Made by a program: the position numbers and the translations under genes
Part shown: piece by piece, positions 24,867-31,962 of the stretch
Layout of the letters: every line of letters begins with the position of its first letter
Numbering within the stretch: position 1 is the stretch's first letter
DNA from: JAOUGY01 sp050329955
GTDB lineage: Bacteria; Actinomycetota; Acidimicrobiia; Spongiisociales; ZC4RG35
Direction of reading: 5' to 3'
Assembly: GCA_050329955.1 (NCBI GenBank)
Contig: JBHJOH010000172.1
Span: 1-37,382 of the forward strand
DNA length: 37,382 nt
The notes under the pieces: generated by a model
Databases searched by the model: none
Seen by the model: the letters and a program-made list of their open reading frames with translations, nothing else
Told to the model about the DNA's origin: nothing

Positions 24867-26408
24867 TCAGCCGGGCGGCGGGCCCCAGCCCCCGCCGCCC
24901 GGGGTCCTTACGACGAGACGGTCACCGGGCTCGACGGCCACCGTGACTTTTCCCGGAAGACGTTCGGGGCCGGCCCCGGATCTGATCAGCCAGTCCTCCC
25001 CCACCGCTCCCGGTTCCCCACCGCACAGCCCCCAGGCCCCGTGGCGGCGTCGTTCCCCCATCAACGACAGGACGGCCGGTTCCAGGAACTCGATCTCGCG
25101 CTCGATCCCTTCGCCGCCGGAGTGCAGACCTGATCCCCCCGACCCACGGCGCAGCGTGTAGCGATGGATGAGGAAGGGGTAGTGGGCATCGATCGACTCG
25201 ATCGGGGTGTTGCGGGTGTTGGTCATTCCGGTCTGGATGCCCGAAGCGCCCGGTTTGGTGGGACGCCCGCCCTGGCCGCCCGCCACGGTCTCGTAGTAGG
25301 CGAACCGGTCGTTGCCGATCAGGATGTTGTTCATGGTTCCCTGCGAGGCAGCTGGAACCCTTCCGGGCGCCGCCTGGGCCAACGCTCCCAGCAGCACGTC
25401 GGCGATCCGTTGACTGGTCTCGACGTTGCCCGCAGCCACCGCCGCCGGTGGCAGGGCGTTGACGATGCTTCCCACCGGGGCCACCAGTTCGACCACCCGG
25501 TAGCTACCGCCGTTGGCCGGGATCGACGGGTCGGTGGCGACCCGCACCGCGTAGTACAGACACGAACGGGTGACCGCCTCGACCGCATTGAAATTGGCCG
25601 GGATCTGGGAGTCGGTGCCGGTGAAGTCGGCCCGAAGCGAGCCTCCCCCGATGGTGACGACAACCCGGATCGCCACGTCGCGTTCACCCCACTCCATGAC
25701 GTCCTCGAACCGGTAGACCCCGTCGCCGAGACCAGCCAGAGCACTGGTCATGCGCCGCTCGCCGTAGTCCAGCACGGCCCGGGTGAGACGTTCGAAGCCG
25801 GTCGTCCCTTCGGCCCGCACCATCGCCTCGACTCGTGCCGCTCCCACCTCGTTGGCTCCCAGCTGAGCGGAGAGATCGCCCCGGCGCTCCCCGGGGGTGC
25901 GGGTGGCCGCCAGGAACGGGTCGAGGAACTCGGCCAGCCATGCTCCGTCGACGGCGGCCGGCATCGGAGCGACCCTGATCCCCTCCTGGTCGACCGTCAC
26001 CGCATGAGCCGGCATCGACCCCGGAGCCTCTCCCCCGACATCGGCGTGGTGGGCCCGGTTCCCCACCCAGGCAACCAACCGCCCGCCGACGAACACCGGC
26101 CGAACCAGGGTGAGGTCGTTGAGGTGGGTGCCACCGGCGTAGGGGTCGTTGACTGCGTACTGCACGCCGGGCTCAGCCCCGTGGGCGGCCAGCACCGCCG
26201 CTACCGACGCCGGCATGGCCCCCAGATGGACCGGGATGTGCTCGGCCTGGGCAAGCATCGATCCGTCGGGCAGGAACACCGCCGCCGAGCAGTCGGCGCG
26301 TTCTTTGATGTTGGGCGAGTACGAGGTACGGCGTAGCACCATCCCCATCTCCTCGGCGATGCCCGCCAGGGCGTTGCGGGCCACCTCGAGCTGGATCGGA
26401 GAGATCAC
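24867..26408 (-). CDS. hyuB: Hydantoinase/oxoprolinase family subunit B
   Basis: 513 residues from GTG 26408. That start overlaps the hyuA stop by 4 nt (GTGA) and has AGGTGA upstream, so the open frame further upstream (to 26759) is only a shadow of hyuA. HyuB landmarks in order: GMVLRRTSYSPNIKERADCS, IPVHLGAMPASV, NDPYAGGTHLNDLTLVRPVF (about 85-105), NRAHHADVGG, DFTGTDSQIPANFNAVEAV, GGQGGRPTKPGASGIQTGMT and a C-terminal GGGGWGPP. With HyuA it forms an ATP-dependent enzyme opening cyclic imides or amides such as 5-oxoproline or hydantoins. The substrate is not determined by sequence. Confidence 0.9.
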   Translation of the reverse strand: MISPIQLEVARNALAGIAEEMGMVLRRTSYSPNIKERADCSAAVFLPDGSMLAQAEHIPVHLGAMPASVAAVLAAHGAEPGVQYAVNDPYAGGTHLNDLTLVRPVFVGGRLVAWVGNRAHHADVGGEAPGSMPAHAVTVDQEGIRVAPMPAAVDGAWLAEFLDPFLAATRTPGERRGDLSAQLGANEVGAARVEAMVRAEGTTGFERLTRAVLDYGERRMTSALAGLGDGVYRFEDVMEWGERDVAIRVVVTIGGGSLRADFTGTDSQIPANFNAVEAVTRSCLYYAVRVATDPSIPANGGSYRVVELVAPVGSIVNALPPAAVAAGNVETSQRIADVLLGALAQAAPGRVPAASQGTMNNILIGNDRFAYYETVAGGQGGRPTKPGASGIQTGMTNTRNTPIESIDAHYPFLIHRYTLRRGSGGSGLHSGGEGIEREIEFLEPAVLSLMGERRRHGAWGLCGGEPGAVGEDWLIRSGAGPERLPGKVTVAVEPGDRLVVRTPGGGGWGPPPG

Positions 26409-28318
26409 CAGCTCACCTCGAGGGCGCCGGAGGCGAGGACCACCCCACGGTCGCCCGCTCCCAGCCAGGTCGTGGACTCGCCGTCCAGCACCAGGCAGGG
26501 GCCCGCCAGCGGGGCACCCGGCGCCAGGCCGGGACGCCACCACCGTTCGACCTCCACCTCGCCGGTCACCGTGGTGACCCGGGTACTTCCGAGGCTTTCG
26601 GGTCCGGTGGGGAGGTGGGTCGGCAGGTCGTCCCAGCGAAGCGGGGGTTCCCCGACCGCCGCCACCCGCACCGCCACCGCCTCCACCGGGTCCTCCGAGC
26701 GGGCGAACCCGTTGCGCTCGCGGTGGATCCGGTGGAACCGTTCGGTCAGCGTCGCCCAACCTTCACCGGAGCCATAGGGAACGGGTGTCTCGTGCGATTG
26801 ACCGATGTAGCGCACGTCCACGATGACGTCGACAGCAACCGGCTCGGAGCCGGCGCCCGCCGCCAACTCGGCCACGGCTACGGAGGCGAGGTCGGCCAGT
26901 GTCACCTCGACCTTGTCGATCTCGGTGGTGAGCACCGTTCGCCAGCGATCCGCCCGCGGCGGGGCCAACAGCAGACCCAGGGCGGAGAACACCCCGGCGT
27001 GCGGTGGCACCACCACCCCCGCCATCTCCAACCGACGCGCCAGCGCAACCGCGTGGAGCCCTCCGGCACCCCCGAAGGCAACCAGCACCGCCTCCCTGGG
27101 GTCGGCGCCCTCCTCCACCGACACCGCCCGCACCGCCCGTTCCATGGTCGACTCCACCACCTCGACGATGCCGAGGGCGGCTTCCCCGATCGTCATGCCG
27201 AGCCGGTCGGCGACCGCACCCACCGCCCGGCGGGCGGCAGCGCTGTCGAGGGACACCCCGTCGGCCAGAGTCCCGGACAACCTGCCCAGCACCACGTGGG
27301 CGTCGGTGACCGTCGCCGCCGTTCCACCCCGTCCATAGGCGGCCGGGCCCGGCGAAGCCCCGGCGCTGTGCGGGCCCACCCGGAGGGCATCTCCGGCGTC
27401 GACCCAGGCGAGCGACCCTCCGCCCGCCCCAACGGTGTGCACCGCCACCGAGGGCATCCGGATCACCAACCCGTCGATCTCACGCTCGTAGCCCACCTCG
27501 GGCCGGCCGTCCTCGATACGGCAGACGTCGGTGGATGTGCCGCCCATGTCGAAAGCGATCACCCGCCGCCTTCCGAGGGCGCCACCCAGGGCGGCGGTGG
27601 CCACCACACCCCCGGCCGGACCCGACAGCAGGATCGATGCCGACAGCCGAGATGCCTGGGCAGGACTCACCAGGCCACCGGAGGAGCGCATCACCATCAC
27701 CCGCTCCGTCACCCGCGGGACCAGCCGCTCTTCGAGACGCTGCAGATAGGTCGACACCCGGGGCTGCAGATAGGCGTTCACCACGGTGGTGGAGGTTCGC
27801 TCGAACTCCCTGAACTCCGGCACCACCCGGTGCGACATCACGACCGGACACCCGAGGGTCGAGAGGGCCTCCGCCGCCGCAACCTCCCGGCTCGGATCGC
27901 GATAGGAGTCGCGAAAGGCAATGGCGACCGCCCCCGGATCCAGTGCCGCCACCCGCTCCAACGCACCCGGCGCCCACCCGATCCTGGCCGAACGGGCCAC
28001 CAGCGGCTCGGCCCGGTCGGCATCGGGGTCGTACAGCGACGGGCGGTGTTGGCGACCGATCTCGATGAGATCCTCGAACCCGGCATCGGTCACGAGCGTC
28101 ACCGAGACCCCCGATCGCTCGAGGAGGGCGTTGGTGGCAACGGTGGTCCCGTGCACCAGCAGGGCGCAGTGGTCACCGCCGAGCAGGTGCACCGACGCCT
28201 CGACCACGCCGTCGGACTGGTCGGGTGTCGACGAGGTCTTCTCCACCTTCACCTGTGTTCCGTCCCACCACACCAGATCGGTGAACGTTCCGCCGACATC
28301 GACCCCGAGAGTCCGCAT
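26405..28318 (-). CDS. hyuA: Hydantoinase/oxoprolinase family subunit A
   Basis: 637 residues. The N-terminal Hydant_A_N part begins LGVDVGGTFTDLVWWDG (phosphate-binding loop), with HGTTVATNALLERSG at about 56-70. The central actin-like ATPase fold has SGPAGGVVATAALGG, FDMGGTSTDVC and a glycine-rich VHTVGAGGGSLAWVD. The C-terminal region carries AFGGAGGLHAVALAR and VVPPHAGVFSALGLLL. Family role: ATP-dependent phosphorylation/activation of the cyclic amide, with HyuB completing hydrolysis. It is the upstream gene of a two-gene operon, with a 4-nt overlap into hyuB. ATG 28318 is divergent from the Nfu-like gene by 56 nt. The operon may supply glutamate or N-carbamoyl amino acids. The exact substrate is unknown. 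Confidence 0.92.
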   Translation of the reverse strand: MRTLGVDVGGTFTDLVWWDGTQVKVEKTSSTPDQSDGVVEASVHLLGGDHCALLVHGTTVATNALLERSGVSVTLVTDAGFEDLIEIGRQHRPSLYDPDADRAEPLVARSARIGWAPGALERVAALDPGAVAIAFRDSYRDPSREVAAAEALSTLGCPVVMSHRVVPEFREFERTSTTVVNAYLQPRVSTYLQRLEERLVPRVTERVMVMRSSGGLVSPAQASRLSASILLSGPAGGVVATAALGGALGRRRVIAFDMGGTSTDVCRIEDGRPEVGYEREIDGLVIRMPSVAVHTVGAGGGSLAWVDAGDALRVGPHSAGASPGPAAYGRGGTAATVTDAHVVLGRLSGTLADGVSLDSAAARRAVGAVADRLGMTIGEAALGIVEVVESTMERAVRAVSVEEGADPREAVLVAFGGAGGLHAVALARRLEMAGVVVPPHAGVFSALGLLLAPPRADRWRTVLTTEIDKVEVTLADLASVAVAELAAGAGSEPVAVDVIVDVRYIGQSHETPVPYGSGEGWATLTERFHRIHRERNGFARSEDPVEAVAVRVAAVGEPPLRWDDLPTHLPTGPESLGSTRVTTVTGEVEVERWWRPGLAPGAPLAGPCLVLDGESTTWLGAGDRGVVLASGALEVSW

Positions 28319-28362
28319 GCCGCCATCATCGCATCCAGGGCGGCCTGCGGAACACGGACAAC

Positions 28363-28368
28363 TAACCT
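28363..28368 (+). promoter_or_regulatory. -10 box TAACCT of leaderless Nfu-like transcript
   Basis: TAACCT is followed by GGCGTC (6 nt) and ATG 28375, with no SD. Confidence 0.5.
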
Positions 28369-28374
28369 GGCGTC

Positions 28375-28626
28375 ATGGTCTCCATCGATCCCACCCCCAA
28401 CCCGAATGCGCTCAAGTTCACGGTTGGATCCCCCGTCGGGGGCCCCGCCACGTTCGTGGCCGGTCGGGAGACCGACGACCCGATGGCCACCGCCCTGCTG
28501 GCCCTCCCCGGGGTTTCATCGATCTTCATGACCGCCGACTTCGTCACCGTCTCGAAGGCAGCCGAAGGCGATTGGGACGACATCATCGAGCCCGCCCGAA
28601 TGATCATCGCCGAGCATTTCGAGTAG
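28375..28626 (+). CDS. Stand-alone Nfu/NifU N-terminal-domain protein
   Basis: 83 residues matching only the N-terminal domain of Nfu iron-sulfur scaffold proteins: PTPNPNALKF at the start, then the usual ATALLALPGVSSIFMTADFVTVSK strand-helix block and an acidic WDDIIEPARMIIAEHF tail. The CxxC-bearing C-terminal domain that binds the Fe-S cluster is absent, and the protein has no cysteine at all. It cannot itself carry a cluster through thiols; a role as targeting or interaction module for Fe-S delivery is inferred. Preceded by a leaderless -10 box. Convergent with the anchored protein at 28750-29613. Confidence 0.82.
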   Translation: MVSIDPTPNPNALKFTVGSPVGGPATFVAGRETDDPMATALLALPGVSSIFMTADFVTVSKAAEGDWDDIIEPARMIIAEHFE

Positions 28627-28660
28627 CCGACCCGAACCCGGGCAGCGGCGGGACGGTTCG

Positions 28661-28742
28661 GATCTGCCAAGATCGGCACCGCCAGTGGTCGGTGCATTCG
28701 GGTTGCACCGGGGTCAAAGCCGGTCCGTGTATCGACCACTGG
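28661..28742. terminator. Structured intergenic element, probable bidirectional terminator
   Basis: The 123-nt gap between convergent genes holds GATCT/AGATC (28661-28665/28670-28674) and a perfect 10-bp closing stem CCAGTGGTCG/CGACCACTGG (28682-28691/28733-28742). The latter encloses a hairpin, GTGCA/TGCAC extendable by one pair, at about 28691-28709 with a 7-nt loop. Multi-stem folding is possible on either strand. No U-tract. A small RNA cannot be excluded. Confidence 0.45.
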
Positions 28743-28749
28743 TGACTTC

Positions 28750-29613
28750 TCACCCGGCCGCCACCGGGTTCCCATCGGCGTCGAACCATCCGGCCACCGG
28801 CCACGAGATTCCGGCCGAGTCCGCCACGTTCACCACCACCCGCCAGCTCTCCCCGCTCGTCCCGACGGAAAGTGGCTCAGGGTCGGGCGACCCCCACAGA
28901 CGGGCCGCGTCGAAGGCGGCGTCGATCACCGCCGCTGGAGCGTCTCCGGGTTCCAACTCGACGTGCAACGGTGCGGCCGCCGGCAGCGGCACCGGTCGGG
29001 GCAGGTCGAGCACGGTGAATCCGTCAGGCGAGACCATCACCATCACCTCGACCGCCCGGGCCGGTTGGCGCCGGTAGTCCTCACCGTCGGAAGCCGCCAG
29101 AGACCGCACCAGGGCAACCACCCGCACCCTGCCCTCATTCAGCTCCTCGACAGCCAGCGGAACCACCGACTCCACGAAGCTGCGGGCGGCGGGATCGGCC
29201 TCGGGCAGATCGACGTGATCGGCCAGCAGCTGCTCCAGGGAGTCACGCGTGAGACTGCTCCCATCGAGGGTGAAGTAGTCGGCCACGAACCAGGCGGCGA
29301 TGGCGGCCGCCGAGTCGGTGACGGAGCGGTCGGTCACATCCGGGGTCAACGCCGCTTCGGTGAACAACGGCGCGATTCCGTCGGACACGACCGTGGCATC
29401 GGTCGGTTCCGTGGTGACAGTGGTGACAGTGGTGACGTCGGTCACCGCAGTCGGCGCCGCACCGGGGAGGTTGCGGGCGATGGCAGCGGTGAGGGAACCG
29501 ATCACCAGCACCGCTGCCAGCAGGTAGAGGCCGCGGGTCCGCCGACGGGTGTCGTCGGTGACCAGGGCGTCCCAGGGGATCGATTCGTACTGCTCGTCGC
29601 GTACCTCGGTCAT
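28750..29613 (-). CDS. Single-pass membrane-anchored protein, unknown function
   Basis: 287 residues from ATG 29613. That start is supported by a TACGTT box 7 nt upstream; an upstream extension to 29649 lacks support. A cytoplasmic N-terminus of about 28 residues is followed by one helix (29-46, LYLLAAVLVIGSLTAAIA), a Thr/Val-rich spacer (VTTVTTVTTEPTDAT), and an extracytoplasmic domain of about 190 residues that is acidic and rich in Ala/Val/Pro. The latter has no catalytic motif I recognise; it ends SWPVAGWFDADGNPVAAG. The topology resembles secretion-apparatus or conjugation-type bitopic proteins (TcpC-like), but no other such gene is near, so no function is assigned. Confidence 0.75.
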   Translation of the reverse strand: MTEVRDEQYESIPWDALVTDDTRRRTRGLYLLAAVLVIGSLTAAIARNLPGAAPTAVTDVTTVTTVTTEPTDATVVSDGIAPLFTEAALTPDVTDRSVTDSAAAIAAWFVADYFTLDGSSLTRDSLEQLLADHVDLPEADPAARSFVESVVPLAVEELNEGRVRVVALVRSLAASDGEDYRRQPARAVEVMVMVSPDGFTVLDLPRPVPLPAAAPLHVELEPGDAPAAVIDAAFDAARLWGSPDPEPLSVGTSGESWRVVVNVADSAGISWPVAGWFDADGNPVAAG

Positions 29614-29620
29614 GGTCCCG

Positions 29621-29626
29621 AACGTA
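29621..29626 (-). promoter_or_regulatory. -10 box TACGTT, probable leaderless start
   Basis: Minus-strand TACGTT is followed by CGGGACC (7 nt) and ATG 29613. Confidence 0.42.
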
Positions 29627-29706
29627 CGAGAGCCAGCCCCTCGGAACAAGGGGGTTGTCGAGGACGCCAGGGAACCGGCGTACGTCCGACTAACGTTTCA
29701 CATTCG

Positions 29707-30330
29707 ATGAACGTCAACCCCGATCCCCGCCCCGGCCGCTGGCTGCTTCCTCTGGTCGTCCTCGGCATGGTGATGTTCACGTACGTGTTCGTGAACCAGC
29801 TCCCCGGCGATGGAGCCACCACTACCACCACGGTCGACGGCCTCGCCGGCCCCACCTCATCCACCTCGCTCCCGGACGGCAGTGAGCCGTCTGACGAGCC
29901 CGATACCACCGACGCCACCCCTGGCGACGGCACCACCCCGGTAGCGGCTCCTGAGGCGGCGGCCTACCTGGAGGCGATGGCGGCGTTCAACACCCAGCTC
30001 ACCGGATTGCAGGCCGACCTCAGCGCCGCCAACGCCGCCTGGGAAGCCGGGGGGCCCGGCGCCCTCTCGACCGCTGAGGGCGCCTTCACCGAGATCAGCC
30101 AGCAGGTCACGGCCTGGCAGGAACAGGTCGGTGCAGTGTCGGTGCCCGAGAGCCTCGCCCCTACCCACGAAACCCTGGTGGCAGCGGCCGAACAGGCGGC
30201 CGCCCAGGCAGCCGCCGCCCTCGATGGGCTGGTGAACGCGCCCGGCCCCGAGCCCCGCGTGCAGGCGGTTGCCCTATTCGATGAAGCGGTGTCCGCCTTC
30301 GCTCAGGCTCTCGCCGCAGCCGGCGGATGA
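29707..30330 (+). CDS. Membrane-anchored Ala-rich helical protein, unknown function
   Basis: 207 residues. One N-terminal helix (about 12-29, WLLPLVVLGMVMFTYVFV), a low-complexity Thr/Ser/Asp/Pro spacer (about 36-78), then an Ala/Gln/Glu-rich, probably coiled helical domain (about 80-207) with segments such as LQADLSAANAAWEAG and AAAEQAAAQAAAALDGLV. No enzymatic motif. It is probably an extracytoplasmic helical bundle tethered to the membrane. ATG 29707 has no clear SD; TAACGT (29691-29696) is a possible -10 giving a leader of only a few nt. It is divergent (93 nt) from another single-pass protein with a similar Thr-rich spacer. Its stop overlaps the Eis-like gene start by 4 nt. Confidence 0.75.
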   Translation: MNVNPDPRPGRWLLPLVVLGMVMFTYVFVNQLPGDGATTTTTVDGLAGPTSSTSLPDGSEPSDEPDTTDATPGDGTTPVAAPEAAAYLEAMAAFNTQLTGLQADLSAANAAWEAGGPGALSTAEGAFTEISQQVTAWQEQVGAVSVPESLAPTHETLVAAAEQAAAQAAAALDGLVNAPGPEPRVQAVALFDEAVSAFAQALAAAGG

Positions 30331-31565
30331 TGCCGCTCACGGTCCGCGGTATCCACGCCGACGAGACCGAGATCTTTCTAGGGGCGATGAGCACCCCGTT
30401 CGCCTTCGACGTCGACGAAGACGCCGAACAACGTTCCCGGCAGCTCGAACGGTTCTCCCGGCTGTTCGAGCCGGAGCGCGCCAGATGCGCCTTCGACGGC
30501 GACACCATGGTTGGCACCCTCGGCGTCTTCAGTCTCGACATGACCGTCCCCGGTGGCGGGGTCGCCTGCGCCGGCACCACCATGGTCACGGTGCTGCCGA
30601 CCCACCGCCGGCGGGGAGCCCTTCGAGCCATGCTCACGGCCCACTTCGAGGAGGCGAAGCTGCGGGGAGACCCCATCGCCGCCCTGTGGGCGTCGGACTC
30701 GGGTATCTACCACCGGTTCGGGTACGGGATGGCGAGCGTGTACACCGAGGCCACCATCCACCGCTCCCACGTCGACCTCCATCGATTGGCGCCGGCACCC
30801 CTCCCGGTACGCCTGATCGGTGCCGACGCCGCCCCCGAGGCGATCCGCCCCGTTTACGACCGGGTGGCGGCCCGGCGACCGGCCATGTACGCCCGCGACG
30901 ACCGCTGGTGGGCACGGCGCCTGCGCGATCCGGCCGACGACCGGGACGGTGCCACCGCATTCCGCTACGCCGTAGTCGAAGGCCCCGACGGCGTGGAAGG
31001 TTATGTCCAGTACCGGCTCAAGGCGGGTGACTGGTCGCAACATCACGGCAACGGCCAGATCAAGGTTCGCGAGATCATCGCTGGGACCCCGCAGGCAGCC
31101 GTCTCGTTGTGGACGTTCATCCTGGGTCACGACCTGGTGTCCACCATCGACACCGGGTACCTCCCCGAGGACGACCCGCTGTATTCGATCCTGGACGGAT
31201 GGCGACGGGCGATGCCCACCATCATCGACCAGCTGTGGGTGCGCATCCTCGACCTCCCCACCGCCCTCGAGGGGCGTCGCTACTCCGCCAACGGTCAACT
31301 GACCGCGGCCGTCACCGACCCCATGGATGGATACGAGACGAAGCTCCGCCTCACGGTCGAGGACGGAATCGGCACCGTCACCCACCACACAGGCGATGCC
31401 GAGCTGACCCTCGACCTCGAGGACCTGAGCGCCGCCTACCTCGGTCGCCCCCGCTTCCGCCAACTCGCCCGGGCCGGCCGCCTCACCGGCACCCCCGAAG
31501 CCCTCACCCTGGCCGACACCATGTTCGGATGGGACCCGGCGCCATGGTGCCAGGAAGTGTTCTAA
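30327..31565 (+). CDS. Eis-family GNAT N-acetyltransferase
   Basis: 412 residues, the normal length for Eis-type proteins. The N-terminal GNAT lobe has acetyl-CoA motif MVTVLPTHRRRGALRAML (about 91-108) and ALWASDSGIYHRFGYGMAS (about 117-135), both hallmarks of the family. A second GNAT lobe follows, then an SCP2-like C-terminal domain, ending in PAPWCQEVF with a terminal Phe whose carboxylate acts in catalysis in the mycobacterial enzyme. Known members acetylate amines on aminoglycosides, lysines or polyamines; the substrate here is unknown. ATG 30327 overlaps the upstream stop (ATGA), with a second ATG immediately after. Confidence 0.9.
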   Translation: MMPLTVRGIHADETEIFLGAMSTPFAFDVDEDAEQRSRQLERFSRLFEPERARCAFDGDTMVGTLGVFSLDMTVPGGGVACAGTTMVTVLPTHRRRGALRAMLTAHFEEAKLRGDPIAALWASDSGIYHRFGYGMASVYTEATIHRSHVDLHRLAPAPLPVRLIGADAAPEAIRPVYDRVAARRPAMYARDDRWWARRLRDPADDRDGATAFRYAVVEGPDGVEGYVQYRLKAGDWSQHHGNGQIKVREIIAGTPQAAVSLWTFILGHDLVSTIDTGYLPEDDPLYSILDGWRRAMPTIIDQLWVRILDLPTALEGRRYSANGQLTAAVTDPMDGYETKLRLTVEDGIGTVTHHTGDAELTLDLEDLSAAYLGRPRFRQLARAGRLTGTPEALTLADTMFGWDPAPWCQEVF

Positions 31566-31570
31566 GGCGC

Positions 31571-31612
31571 GAAACGCAGAACGCAGAACGCAGAACGCAG
31601 AACGCAGAACGC
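31571..31612 (+). repeat. Heptamer array 1: (AGAACGC)x5
   Basis: Five exact consecutive copies of AGAACGC (31578-31612) preceded by a degenerate copy GAAACGC (31571-31577), starting 6 nt after the Eis-like stop. It opens a 397-nt gene-free stretch (31566-31962). Confidence 0.95.
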
Positions 31613-31647
31613 CAAAGACCTTTGTCCCCCAACAGAATGGAGGACCT

Positions 31648-31659
31648 GCGGGGCCCCGC
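31648..31659. repeat. 12-nt perfect palindrome between the heptamer arrays
   Basis: GCGGGGCCCCGC inside the gene-free stretch. It could form a short hairpin or cruciform in the loop between the two arrays. Confidence 0.5.
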
Positions 31660-31829
31660 GACGAACGAGCGGGACAGGGAGGTCGAGAACCCGCAAGATA
31701 CCTCAGCGCCCGTTCCAGAACGCGTCATCATGCTCGCAGGGAGACAGGTCCCCTACCCCGCTGCTTCGCCGCCCTGGCGCTTCTGCCCGGAAGCATCGCC
31801 CCTCTGGCAGTCCCGATGGGGGACGGAAG

Positions 31830-31894
31830 GCGTTCCGGGCGTTCGGCGTTCGGCGTTCTGCGTTCTGCGTTCTGCTCCTTCCTTTCCGCGTTCT
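31830..31894 (-). repeat. Heptamer array 2: inverted copy of array 1
   Basis: On the plus strand: GCGTTCC (31830-31836), then five contiguous units GCGTTCG x2 and GCGTTCT x3 (31839-31873), and an isolated GCGTTCT (31888-31894). GCGTTCT is the exact reverse complement of AGAACGC, so the array faces array 1 across about 220 nt and could pair with it as a long interrupted stem. It ends about 70 nt before glnA. Confidence 0.93.
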
Positions 31895-31962
31895 CCGTCC
31901 TGTTAACGCCGCGTTTCCGCTTGGTTCCGAATTCGATCGGGGGTGTAGCGTTTCATACGATC

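Noticed and set aside
26409..26759. Extension of hyuB upstream to about 26759
   Set aside because: It lies inside hyuA in another frame. GTG 26408 has a ribosome-binding site and the usual 4-nt overlap.
26615..28531. Plus-strand open frame of about 640 codons opposite hyuA
   Set aside because: Arg/His/Pro/Gly-rich nonsense; hyuA on the other strand has full family motifs.
28682..28742. Possible tRNA or known riboswitch
   Set aside because: The closing stem is 10 bp, no anticodon arm or T-loop motif fits, and it lies downstream of both flanking genes. I could not match it to a riboswitch consensus I know.
31571..31894. Possible CRISPR array
   Set aside because: Units are contiguous 7-mers with no spacers and no cas genes nearby.
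31637..31906. 89-codon plus-strand open frame across the heptamer region
   Set aside because: The reading ends in repeats translated as RRSAFCVLRSA, typical of spurious translation of heptamer arrays. No SD and no family resemblance.
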